Assembly: GCA_028822575.1 (NCBI GenBank)
Contig: JAPKDN010000026.1
Location: forward strand, 1-14,143
Direction of reading: 5' to 3'
Origin: Alphaproteobacteria bacterium
GTDB lineage: Bacteria > Pseudomonadota > Alphaproteobacteria > Thalassobaculales > Thalassobaculaceae
Length of the DNA stretch: 14,143 nt
Of this stretch, positions 1-7,497 are shown piece by piece. Every line of letters starts with the position of its first letter. Within the stretch, counting starts at the first letter, position 1. Position numbers and translations under genes: made by a program. The notes under the pieces were generated by a model, which saw only the letters and a list, made by a program, of their open reading frames with translations, made no database searches and was not told the origin of the DNA.

Positions 1-1469
1 GTCACGTCGCAATCAATTCCGATGCCGCCATTGCCGGCCACCTTCGCCGCCGCCTCCGCCGCGTCCAGGTCGAGATCCAGCACGGCAACATGAGCGCCTT
101 CGCTCGCGAAGACCTTTGCTGTCGCGGCACCAATCGCCCCGCCGCCACCGGTGACGACCGCGACTTGGCCGGAAAGTGGCTTATATATGATCGATTTCAG
201 TTTTGCCTGTTCCAGCGACCAATATTCAAGCTTGAACAGTTCCTCGTCAGGCAAAGCCGTGAAGCTGCCGATCCGTTCCGCTCCTGTAACCGCCTCGATC
301 CAGATTTCGGCGATATCGGCGGCGACCTTGGCTTCCTTCTGGCCTCGACCCATGCCGAACAGGCCTAGGCCCGGGACCAGCGCTACCCGGGGCATCGGAT
401 CAAGAACGGTTCTCTGAACATCATCGATAGCATCCCAGCGCGTGAAATACGCGTTGTAGTCAGCCATATAGGCGGCGACGCGATCTCGAGTGTCGGTGCG
501 AAATAATTCCAGACAAGCGGGCTTGGGCGTCAGCGTGATGAGAGGCTTCTTCTTGGTCCGGATGACTAGGTCGGGGGTGCTAACGCCGCGCGTCGCGTAT
601 TCCGCGACCTCCGCGCCGTTTACAAAGGCGTCGACGTCAGGGTTTGAGCGATGCTCCAACACGAAGCGCGAGAATCTTCCCTCACCTAACGCTTCGGCGA
701 CCGCGCCACGGATAATGGGCGCGACCTCTGAAAGATTAGCCGCCTTGCCGTGCGGTGCGGCGACAAAGACCGCGCGCGGGCGGCGCGCGATATAGGCCTC
801 CGCCAAGCTAACGTGTTCTATCATCCGCTCGTAGGCGCTTTCAGCGGTGTCGCCGAAAGTGCAGATTCCGTGTTTGTCGAGGATCAATCCTTCGACACGT
901 GTATTGACCTCATAGATGTCGGCGGCGGCCTTGGACAGCTCAAAGCCCGGCGCAACGTAGTCGACCATCCCCATCCGTTCGCCGAATATCTCTTGGCAGA
1001 GCTCTTGACCATTAGGTTGATCAACGATCGACAGAATAGCGGTGGAATGGGTGTGATCCACGAAGGCATGCGGCAGAAAGGCATGCAGCAAAGTCTCTAC
1101 TGACGGGTTCGGCGACGATGGGTCGATCAAATTGGCGCGCTGCAAAGTAACCATATCTTCGTCAGATAGGGCCCCGAAGGCACGCGCTTTTCGCAAGGGG
1201 CCAAGTTTAACCGCCGGCAGCCCGGCTGGCTCGATGGTGCCCATGTCCCAGCCGCTTCCCTTTACGCAAAGGACCTCCCATTCCTCTCCAACCATATCGA
1301 CGACCTTGGTCTTCAGCGAGGTATTGCCGCCGCCATGCAGCACTAGTTTGGGCTCTCCCCCTAATAATCGGGTGGTATAAACCCGCAGCGCGAGATCAGC
1401 GGCAACTCCCTGGCGGGCATATTGGTTTATCGCTGACTGGGCATGCTTGGAGTTCCATAGGCTTTTCAT
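1..1469 (-). CDS. Bifunctional class II aldolase / short-chain dehydrogenase (3' end outside window)
   Basis: An open minus-strand frame runs from an ATG at 1469 to the left edge without a stop, giving 489 visible residues. Proteins of this architecture are usually near 700 residues, so roughly 200 are missing. Residues about 20-230 are a class II aldolase domain with zinc-ligand candidates H139 and H141 (DHTHS) and H200 (LDKHG). From about residue 432 a Rossmann short-chain dehydrogenase domain begins (VTGGGGAIG). An acidic residue follows the second strand (AVLDLD), which favours NAD. In known relatives such as the rhamnulose-1-phosphate aldolase/lactaldehyde dehydrogenase type, the first domain cleaves a ketose or hydroxy-acid phosphate and the second oxidises the aldehyde product. 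The exact substrate here is unknown. The start is supported by GGAG eight bases upstream. It is the last visible gene of the minus-strand unit, behind the dehalogenase-like gene and a dead PrpD gene. Confidence 0.88.
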   Translation of the reverse strand, partial: MKSLWNSKHAQSAINQYARQGVAADLALRVYTTRLLGGEPKLVLHGGGNTSLKTKVVDMVGEEWEVLCVKGSGWDMGTIEPAGLPAVKLGPLRKARAFGALSDEDMVTLQRANLIDPSSPNPSVETLLHAFLPHAFVDHTHSTAILSIVDQPNGQELCQEIFGERMGMVDYVAPGFELSKAAADIYEVNTRVEGLILDKHGICTFGDTAESAYERMIEHVSLAEAYIARRPRAVFVAAPHGKAANLSEVAPIIRGAVAEALGEGRFSRFVLEHRSNPDVDAFVNGAEVAEYATRGVSTPDLVIRTKKKPLITLTPKPACLELFRTDTRDRVAAYMADYNAYFTRWDAIDDVQRTVLDPMPRVALVPGLGLFGMGRGQKEAKVAADIAEIWIEAVTGAERIGSFTALPDEELFKLEYWSLEQAKLKSIIYKPLSGQVAVVTGGGGAIGAATAKVFASEGAHVAVLDLDLDAAEAAAKVAGNGGIGIDCDV

Positions 1470-1552
1470 GTTTTGTCTCCCGCGTCCGTCGTCAAGAGAC
1501 GATACGACGTCATTCGATCATGGGTGGAGATACGCCACCAAGCGCTATTCGG

Positions 1553-1569
1553 GTCAAGAAGATCTTGAC
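1553..1569. promoter_or_regulatory. Perfect inverted repeat, candidate operator
   Basis: GTCAAGA-AGA-TCTTGAC is a perfect 7+7 inverted repeat with a 3-base spacer. It lies 84 bases upstream of the aldolase/dehydrogenase start, in a 180-base gap that holds no gene. Such a spaced dyad is typical of a dimeric regulator site. The regulator is not in the window and no convincing -10/-35 pair was found beside it. Confidence 0.4.
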
Positions 1570-1649
1570 GCTGCGATCCACGTTGGTTCCGAGCCACTCA
1601 AAAGCGGTGCACCAGGCATTGTCGAATTGGTGCCGGTATCACCTTCTAC

Positions 1650-2544
1650 CTATTCGACCGACTCTGCCTCGCCGCCGTCCCAATCGGCTAGGCCTCGGCC
1701 CGGCATCAGGTCAAAGTCGTCCAACGCTCGCAGCCGTTCCGGTAACTTGAACGCGTCCAAGGAACCGATAATCGGTGCCGCGAGATCGGTGTATTCATCA
1801 GCGAGTTTCACGTCTGCAAACGGGCTGTCGGGGTCACAACGGCTTATCGGCGCGAAGTGCTTCAACACCCAGAGCGACTAGGGTCATGAGGCAGCGCAAT
1901 TAGGGATAATCCATCAGCGCGGCTGTGAAACCTGGGGTGCGCAACGTCTCGCTGGTCCTCAGTGCCAGTGCGGCGCAGTAATGAGCGATGAACTTGGTTT
2001 CATAAGGTTTTTTGGGGTTGCGGTTATCGCAAATCTCCATGGGTTTTTGGTGGTAGCCAACATCGATTGTTTTGATGTTTTCGAAAGTCAAACCATGCGC
2101 GGCGTAAGACAAGCACTATGTCGATGGCCGCAGGCGGTGTGATGCTTCTGCGTCATCGGGGTGATGGTGAAATCCTCGCCAAGCCCTTCAATCGCAGCGT
2201 CCCAGTCAACATCGACGCTAGGAGCCCACCCTTGGCGGCGTGTCTGGCGGGTAACAGTTTGCTCATCGCATCGGCGCGAACGCCTGTTTCAGGCCCGCAG
2301 CCATGGCCACCGTGATGCTGCATGGCAGAAATCTAGTCGTGACGCACCCGGTATCCTCGGCCAAGGACTGGACTATCAGTGTTGCTGGCGCTTCTAAATA
2401 GCCGGGCAAGGTCGCGGCGAACCAGTCGATCATGCTTCGCTCGGCATTGTGCAGTGCGGCTTCGGACAACGCGAGGTTCTGAATCGCCAACGCGAATTCC
2501 GCATGACGCGCGACAACACTTATGACAATGCTCCGTTTTAGCAA
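1650..2544 (-). pseudogene. Decayed MmgE/PrpD-family gene
   Basis: Pieces of one MmgE/PrpD-family protein (2-methylcitrate dehydratase / iminodisuccinate epimerase-like fold) can be followed in order along the minus strand, but in changing frames. The N-terminal helix bundle is at about 2520-2340 (SMIDWFAATLPGYLEAP). A segment around AAGLKQAF ends near 2280 and continues in another frame as DAMSKLLPARHAAKGGLLAS. A third frame gives DFTITPMTQKHHTACGH near 2150. Then HGLTFENIKTIDVGY and ETKFIAHYCAALAL follow at 2112-1900. After a TAA at 1900-1902, a C-terminal piece with KLADEYTDLAAPIIGSLDAF lies at about 1830-1700 and ends at 1650. Family members are about 450 residues, but the span could hold only about 298, so there are internal deletions as well as frameshifts. 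The region just after the N-terminal bundle is missing. The head overlaps the stop of the dehalogenase-like gene, so the two were once co-transcribed. Assignment rests on recognised family motifs, not on a search. Confidence 0.8.
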
Positions 2545-3251
2545 CCCAACTGTTTGGCCAGATCCTCTATGTCCTTGGCCACGTAATCAAAATCATGTTC
2601 GGCCTTCAGATCGTGAGTCTTGTTCGGTCCGGACTCTAGCGGCCGCGCGAAGAACGCGGTGCGCAGGCCGCAATCTCTAGCGGCCACTAGATCACTGTTA
2701 TGTGCGGCGCACATCAGCACTTCCGACGGCTCCAGACCCAGCCAGTCCGCGCCCGCAAGGTAGGTGTTCGGGACAGGCTTATAAGACTTAGCGGTTTCAG
2801 CGCCGAGGATCACATCCCAGGGCAAACCGGCGTACTTTGCCATATTGACCATCAGCGCGACATTGCCGTTGGACATGGTGCCGATGATGAATTTGGTCTT
2901 CAACCGGGTGAGGCCGACGGATGAATCTGGCCAGCCATCCAGGCGATGCCAAGCCTTGTTCAGGTGGATCAGTTCGTCCTCGGACAGTCCCTTGATCCCC
3001 TGCTCGTTCAGCAATTCATCTAGATTCTCGCGGTGCAGGATATCGAGGCGCAAAAACCCCCGACCGCCGCTGCGCACTTTCTCCATCGCCGGTTGATATT
3101 TGCCGCGCCAGGAATCGGCAAAGGCGTGCCAGTCGATATCGATACCTTTCGGCGCCAGGCTCGCCTTGGCTTCACGGGCGATGCTGGTTCGCCAATCCAC
3201 AACACTGCCGAAAACGTCGAATACACAGGCCTTGATCGCGTTGGAGGTCAT
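2538..3251 (-). CDS. Haloacid dehalogenase type II (HAD superfamily hydrolase)
   Basis: This 237-residue protein has the length and motifs of L-2-haloacid dehalogenases, cytosolic enzymes that replace the halogen of short 2-haloacids through an aspartyl ester. Motif I is FDVFGSVVDWR with nucleophile D12. Motif II is SNGN at 127-130. Motif III has K155 in AKSYKP. Motif IV is AAHNSDLVAARDCGL with D187. R21 follows W20, as in true dehalogenases, where the Arg helps bind halide. Serine replaces the usual threonine at position 16, a conservative change. The ATG at 3251 has a modest AGGGA upstream. It heads the minus-strand unit; its stop overlaps the start of the PrpD remnant. Many family members have lost or changed substrate, so dehalogenation itself is not proven. 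Confidence 0.88.
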   Translation of the reverse strand: MTSNAIKACVFDVFGSVVDWRTSIAREAKASLAPKGIDIDWHAFADSWRGKYQPAMEKVRSGGRGFLRLDILHRENLDELLNEQGIKGLSEDELIHLNKAWHRLDGWPDSSVGLTRLKTKFIIGTMSNGNVALMVNMAKYAGLPWDVILGAETAKSYKPVPNTYLAGADWLGLEPSEVLMCAAHNSDLVAARDCGLRTAFFARPLESGPNKTHDLKAEHDFDYVAKDIEDLAKQLGC

Positions 3252-3696
3252 GTCCGGATTCCCTATTCGAATATCTTTCCATCATAAGTTGGCGGTCATG
3301 CAGCGTCATGCGGATTTTGTACCGGTACCGCAGAGCGCTCGGCTATGGCCAGATAAAGCGGATTTTTTTGTTGACTAGCATTCGGCATGATATCGCGCCC
3401 CGCTGCACACAATCGGACCTCTAACAAAGTTCGTGAAATAAATCCTGTGGATGAACAGCAGGTCAGACGGTAAGCGTAATCGGCATATTACAACGTCAGC
3501 ATTGGACGGTTGCCAGTGTTTTTAGGGTTGGTTCGAAATATGTTAACGGGGTTAAAAATGTACAAAGGGCGCCGCCTCTCAATCATGCCTGCAGCGGTGG
3601 CACTCCGATTGACAGACTGGGTATGAGACAATAGTTTCCCCCATACGGTTTGCTCGGCAGAAAATGAGGCAAACCTGGGGATTACGGGGAGGCGGC
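3252..3696. other. Long divergent intergenic region
   Basis: About 445 bases separate the divergent HAD gene and the importer operon. The HAD-side promoter candidate lies at its left end. A 10-base palindrome GTACCGGTAC is at 3319-3328. On the importer side, TTGACA at 3609-3614 is a perfect -35 match, but the best -10 at 17-base spacing (TAGTTT, 3632-3637) is poor. No convincing small gene, RNA or riboswitch was recognised. The open frame at 3488-3748 on the minus strand has no family features. Confidence 0.5.
3264..3309 (-). promoter_or_regulatory. Candidate promoter of the HAD gene with operator-like palindrome
   Basis: Read on the minus strand, ATGACG (3309-3304) and TATGAT (3286-3281) form a sigma70-like -35/-10 pair with a 17-base spacer. 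They match the consensus at 4/6 and 5/6 positions. The 10-base palindrome TATTCGAATA (3264-3273) sits about where transcription would start, 12 bases before the ATG at 3251. Two copies of GTCATGC (plus-strand 3295-3301 and 3305-3311), one helical turn apart, cover the -35. This is consistent with a regulated promoter but unproven. Confidence 0.35.
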
Positions 3697-4695
3697 GTGG
3701 CTGCTTTATTGCAGATTCAGGATCTGATAACTCAATTCTCGACTTCATCGGGAATCGTGAAGGCCGTTGATGGTGTCACCTATGATGTTGAGGAGGGCGA
3801 GACCGTCGCCGTCGTCGGCGAATCCGGTTGTGGGAAATCGGTAACGGCACTGTCGATCATGCGCCTGGTCGCCGAGCCGGCCGGTAAGATTGTCGGTGGC
3901 AAGATCCTCTTCCAAGACAGGAACTTGCTCGACCTCGAGATCGAGGAAATGCGGAACGTGCGCGGCCGGGACATCGCCATGGTGTTCCAGGAGCCGATGA
4001 CCTCGCTGAACCCGGTGTTGACCATCGGCATGCAGCTGACGGAAACACTGCTCCAGCATTTGGATATTACCGAGGACGCCGCCCAGGCGCGTGCGGAGGA
4101 ACTTTTAGGGCTGGTCGGCATTTCTGACGCCGAACGGCGCTTGAAGCAGTATCCCCATAACCTCAGCGGTGGCATGCGTCAGCGGGTGATGATTGCTATG
4201 GCGCTAAGCTGCGAGCCAAAGCTGATCATCGCCGATGAGCCGACGACGGCGCTCGACGTGACCATTCAGGCGCAAATCCTGGAGTTGATGAAGGATTTGA
4301 CCCGTCGTCTCGGTGTTGCCTTGATCATCATCACCCATAACCTCGGAGTCGTGGCGCGCTATGCCAATCGGGTTAACGTGATGTACGCGGGCCGCATCAT
4401 CGAGCGCGGAGACGCCAGGGAAATTTACCACAATCCCAAACACCCCTACACTTTGGGTCTTTTGCGTTCGGTGCCCCGGCTTGACCAGCCGCGCGGAGAA
4501 CGCCTTATCCCCATTGATGGACAGCCGCCGGATCTTACCCGGCTGGATGACGGTTGCGCGTTCCGCCCGCGATGCACTTTTGCGACTGAACGATGCGGCA
4601 AGGAGAAGCCGCCGCTGGAGGACCTCGGCGACGGGCATCTCTCGGCGTGCTGGGAGAAGGAACATGTCAGCTTGAACGCGAGGAAAGCATCGTGA
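3697..4695 (+). CDS. Peptide/nickel-type ABC transporter ATPase, DppD/OppD-like
   Basis: This is a cytoplasmic ATP-hydrolysing subunit of a family 5 (oligopeptide/dipeptide/nickel) importer, 332 residues from the GTG at 3697. Walker A is GESGCGKS (41-48). The Q-loop is VFQEP (about 96-100), the signature LSGGMRQR (156-163), Walker B LIIADEPT (176-183) and the switch histidine H214. The C-terminal extension of this subfamily carries four cysteines (287, 293, 300, 318) with spacing C-x5-C-x6-C-x17-C. That is the arrangement seen in relatives that bind an iron-sulphur cluster. The GTG start is preferred over the ATG at 3664 because GGGGAGG (3686-3692) lies just before it and because family members begin near this point. 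It is the first gene of the importer operon and its TGA overlaps the next start. Confidence 0.93.
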   Translation: MAALLQIQDLITQFSTSSGIVKAVDGVTYDVEEGETVAVVGESGCGKSVTALSIMRLVAEPAGKIVGGKILFQDRNLLDLEIEEMRNVRGRDIAMVFQEPMTSLNPVLTIGMQLTETLLQHLDITEDAAQARAEELLGLVGISDAERRLKQYPHNLSGGMRQRVMIAMALSCEPKLIIADEPTTALDVTIQAQILELMKDLTRRLGVALIIITHNLGVVARYANRVNVMYAGRIIERGDAREIYHNPKHPYTLGLLRSVPRLDQPRGERLIPIDGQPPDLTRLDDGCAFRPRCTFATERCGKEKPPLEDLGDGHLSACWEKEHVSLNARKAS

Positions 4696-5711
4696 GCGCG
4701 GCCGATGCGGATACCGGTGCTGCCGAGCAGGGGCTCGGCGACGTGCTGCTCAAAGTAACGGATCTGAAGAAACATTTCCCGATCACCGAGGGAATTCTAG
4801 TTAAGACGGCTGTGGCCCATGTCAAGGCGGTGGACGGTATCAGCTTTGAGGTCCGCAGGGGCGAGACCCTTGGGTTAGTTGGGGAATCGGGTTGTGGCAA
4901 GTCGACCACCGGGCGCTGCATCCTTCAGCTTGATCCCCCGTCTAGTGGTTCGATTGTCTATAATGGTGTCGATCTCTCGACGATCAGCCGGGCCGAGATG
5001 AACAAGTTGCGCGAACGGGTCCAAGTGATCTTTCAAGACCCGTTCTCATCGCTCAACCCCCGGATGAAGATCGGCGAGATCATCGCTGAGCCGATGTATG
5101 TACACGGCATCGAGCCGGACGCGCGCAAGCGCCAGGCTCGTGTGGAAGAGCTGTTGACGATATGCGGGTTGAGTCCACGATTCGCTGATCGCTACCCCCA
5201 TGAGATGAGCGGGGGGCAGCGCCAACGTGTCGGCATTGCCCGCGCGCTTTCCATGCGCCCGGAGTTCATCATCTGCGACGAGGCGGTCTCGGCGCTTGAT
5301 GTGTCGATCCAAGCGCAGGTGATCAACTTGCTGGAAGACTTGCGGGAGCAGTTCAACCTTACCTACCTTTTCATCGCGCATGATTTGAGCGTGGTGCGCC
5401 ATCTCTGCCACCGGGTGGCGGTGATGTATCTTGGCAAGATCGTCGAGCTGGCCGACTCGGACGAGCTGTTCGACAATCCGATGCATCCGTATACCCAGGC
5501 TTTGTTATCAGCCGTGCCCGTGCCGGACCCAGAGTTAGAGGCTAGTCGGGAGCACCAGGTTATGGAGGGGGAAGTGCCAAGCCCGATTAACCCACCTTCG
5601 GGCTGCGTATTCCACACCCGCTGCCCAAAAGCGGTAGACTCGTGTAAAACAGCCATGCCAGTGTTAAAGGAACTGCGACCAGGCCATTGGGTCGCCTGCA
5701 CCGAAGTTTAG
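4692..5711 (+). CDS. Peptide/nickel-type ABC transporter ATPase, DppF/OppF-like
   Basis: This 339-residue second ATPase should pair with the DppD-like subunit as a heterodimer. Walker A is GESGCGKST (64-72), the Q-loop [11 protein letters not shown], the signature MSGGQRQR (172-179), Walker B FIICDE (192-197) and the switch histidine H230. The CDEAVSALD form of Walker B is typical of the F-type subunit. The C-terminus has cysteines 305, 311, 318 and 336 with exactly the same spacing as its partner (C-x5-C-x6-C-x17-C). The GTG start overlaps the previous TGA (GTGA), and AGGA at 4681-4684 gives a well-placed ribosome-binding site, so the two are translationally coupled. A 60-base sample (5221-5280) is 65% GC, in contrast to the genes that follow. 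Confidence 0.93.
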   Translation: MSAADADTGAAEQGLGDVLLKVTDLKKHFPITEGILVKTAVAHVKAVDGISFEVRRGETLGLVGESGCGKSTTGRCILQLDPPSSGSIVYNGVDLSTISRAEMNKLRERVQVIFQDPFSSLNPRMKIGEIIAEPMYVHGIEPDARKRQARVEELLTICGLSPRFADRYPHEMSGGQRQRVGIARALSMRPEFIICDEAVSALDVSIQAQVINLLEDLREQFNLTYLFIAHDLSVVRHLCHRVAVMYLGKIVELADSDELFDNPMHPYTQALLSAVPVPDPELEASREHQVMEGEVPSPINPPSGCVFHTRCPKAVDSCKTAMPVLKELRPGHWVACTEV

Positions 5712-5785
5712 TAGCTAGAGTAGCAACAAAATAAAATGCAGTTTGTTGAAGGTGCTGAAAAAAACAGTAAACTTGGGAGAAAAAT

Positions 5786-7396
5786 ATGATGAAGAACCTA
5801 TTAAAGACTGGCGCTTTATTCGGCGTTGGTCTGGCAATTGGGCTAGGAGCCTCGGGAGCATCTCTCGCTGCCACGCCAAAGTCAGGAGGGGTGTTGAATT
5901 TTGTAGTGCCGAGTAACCCTCCTTCATACGATGCCCACCAGGAAACAACATTCGGCGTTATTCATCCGCTGTCGCCCGCGTATAGTTTGTTAATCCGCGT
6001 GGATCCACTTAACCCCGGATCACCTGACTACGTCTGTGACCTCTGTGAGGGCGGAATTCCAACCGCTACAGACGGAGGAAAGACCTACAAGTTTAAAATA
6101 CAAACTGGTGTCAAATTTCATGATGGAACACCTCTTACTTCTGCTGACGTAAGAGCTAGTCTAGAAAAAATTATCTTCCCGCCAAAGGGCGTTCCAAGTT
6201 CGCGTAAAGCTTTCTACAAAATGGTAGACTCGATGTCCTCGCCAGATGCGACGACTCTTGTAATCAAGCTTAAATACCCATCAGCCGCGTTCATGCCTGC
6301 ATTAGCGACCCCTTTCAATTGGATTTATTCCAAGAAAGACCTCGATAATCATGGCTACGAATGGCATAAAACTAATGTTAACGGTTCGGGCCCATTCATA
6401 TTCAAAGAGCATGTGGCTGGGTCACATATCTCGGGCACAAAAAACCAAAATTATCACCACAAAGGTATGCCTTACTTAGACGGGTACAGAGCTATTATTG
6501 CACCCAAAATGAAGCTCCGGATCGACGCTATCCGTGGAGATACCGCTTCAATAGAGTTCAGAGGATTCCCACCCTCGGCGCGTGACGATCTTGTTAAAGC
6601 CCTGGGGGACAAAATCACTGTTCAAGAAGGCGACTGGAACTGTGGCAACCTCGTAGTCTTCAATACAAAGATTAAGCCGTTTGATGACAAACGGGTCCGG
6701 CGAGCTTTGACACTCGCTATCGACCGTTGGAACGGTTCGAAAAAACTTTCAAAATACGCAATCGTAAAAACTCCAGCCGGGATCGTCTATCCCAATCACC
6801 CGCTGGCGGCAACCAAGGAAGAACTGCACCAGTTAGCTGGCATGTGGCCAGATATTAAAAAATCTCGCGCCGAAGCTAGGCGCCTTCTGAAGGAAGCTGG
6901 TCATGAAAATCTGACCTTTGACCTTCACAACCGGGCCGTGGACCAACCCTACAAACACGTTGGAACCTGGCTAATAAATCAATGGAAACAGATAGGCGTA
7001 AAGGTAACCCAGAAGGCCGTGCCTACGAAGCAGTGGTATAGCAAGTACCGTAAAACTAAGGACTACCAAGTCGGTCTCGACGCAAACTGCCAGTCCGTTA
7101 TTAATCCTGTCGCGGATGTAGCTAAAGTTCTTTGTAGTTCGGGCAACAATTACTCTCAGTGTGAAAACGCTGAACTAGAGGAGTTGTTCGAAAAAATGAA
7201 CAAAGAGAGCGACCCGGCCAAAGTCCGTACGATGATGCGTCGGTACGAAAAAATTGTGCTTGACGAGGAAGCTTATATTGGACACGCACTGTGGTGGTAT
7301 AAAATCAATCCTCACAGGTCTTATGTAAAAGGCTGGAAAATTGCCCCCAGTCACTATCTAGGGCAGCAACTTGATACCGTCTGGCTAGATAAGTAA
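5786..7396 (+). CDS. ABC transporter solute-binding protein, family 5 (peptide/opine type)
   Basis: This 536-residue extracytoplasmic binding protein would capture the substrate and deliver it to the permeases. Residues 1-28 form a Sec signal peptide: a KNLLK n-region, a hydrophobic core and a likely cut after SLA-28. There is no lipobox cysteine, so it is probably soluble in the periplasm. The mature start (PKSGGVLNF) and DGTPLTSADVRASLEKI near 113-130 are family hallmarks. So are RRALTLAIDR (305-314) and the near-C-terminal YEKIVLDEEAYIGH. The mature protein has six cysteines (84, 87, 286, 435, 450, 459), unusually many for this family and compatible with disulfides. The ATG at 5786 has GGGAG six bases upstream; a second ATG follows directly. 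The gene is AT-rich (a 60-base sample at 6421-6480 is 38% GC), unlike the ATPases. The ligand is not predictable from sequence alone. Confidence 0.93.
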   Translation: MMKNLLKTGALFGVGLAIGLGASGASLAATPKSGGVLNFVVPSNPPSYDAHQETTFGVIHPLSPAYSLLIRVDPLNPGSPDYVCDLCEGGIPTATDGGKTYKFKIQTGVKFHDGTPLTSADVRASLEKIIFPPKGVPSSRKAFYKMVDSMSSPDATTLVIKLKYPSAAFMPALATPFNWIYSKKDLDNHGYEWHKTNVNGSGPFIFKEHVAGSHISGTKNQNYHHKGMPYLDGYRAIIAPKMKLRIDAIRGDTASIEFRGFPPSARDDLVKALGDKITVQEGDWNCGNLVVFNTKIKPFDDKRVRRALTLAIDRWNGSKKLSKYAIVKTPAGIVYPNHPLAATKEELHQLAGMWPDIKKSRAEARRLLKEAGHENLTFDLHNRAVDQPYKHVGTWLINQWKQIGVKVTQKAVPTKQWYSKYRKTKDYQVGLDANCQSVINPVADVAKVLCSSGNNYSQCENAELEELFEKMNKESDPAKVRTMMRRYEKIVLDEEAYIGHALWWYKINPHRSYVKGWKIAPSHYLGQQLDTVWLDK

Positions 7397-7412
7397 TCTA
7401 GCCGTCATTAAG

Positions 7413-7463
7413 GTTAAAGCCGTCGTCGCATCCTATTCTTTGGGGCGTGATGACGGCTTTAAC
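7413..7463 (+). terminator. Intercistronic stem-loop between binding protein and permeases
   Basis: GTTAAAGCCGTC (7413-7424) is a perfect complement of GACGGCTTTAAC (7452-7463). In RNA the stem extends to 17 pairs including two G-U pairs, closing a 17-base loop (7430-7446). It lies 16 bases after the binding-protein stop. The sequence after it is TATATTAAAAAATTAATT rather than a clean U-run, so it is more likely a 3'-end stabiliser or partial attenuator than a full terminator. Such hairpins commonly let binding protein be made in excess over permease. Confidence 0.65.
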
Positions 7464-7497
7464 TATATTAAAAAATTAATTGTCAGTGGCCTATGCA

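Noticed and set aside
1447..1881. 144-residue plus-strand open frame
   Set aside because: It is antisense to the PrpD remnant and the aldolase start, low in complexity and rich in Ser/Arg/Pro, with no family signal.
3609..3637. Possible promoter for the importer operon with TTGACA
   Set aside because: The -35 is perfect, but the best -10 at normal spacing (TAGTTT) matches only three positions, so it is noted in the intergenic entry and not called.
3488..3748. 86-residue open frame on the minus strand in the intergenic region
   Set aside because: It overlaps the start of the D-type ATPase, has no recognisable motif and lacks a ribosome-binding site.
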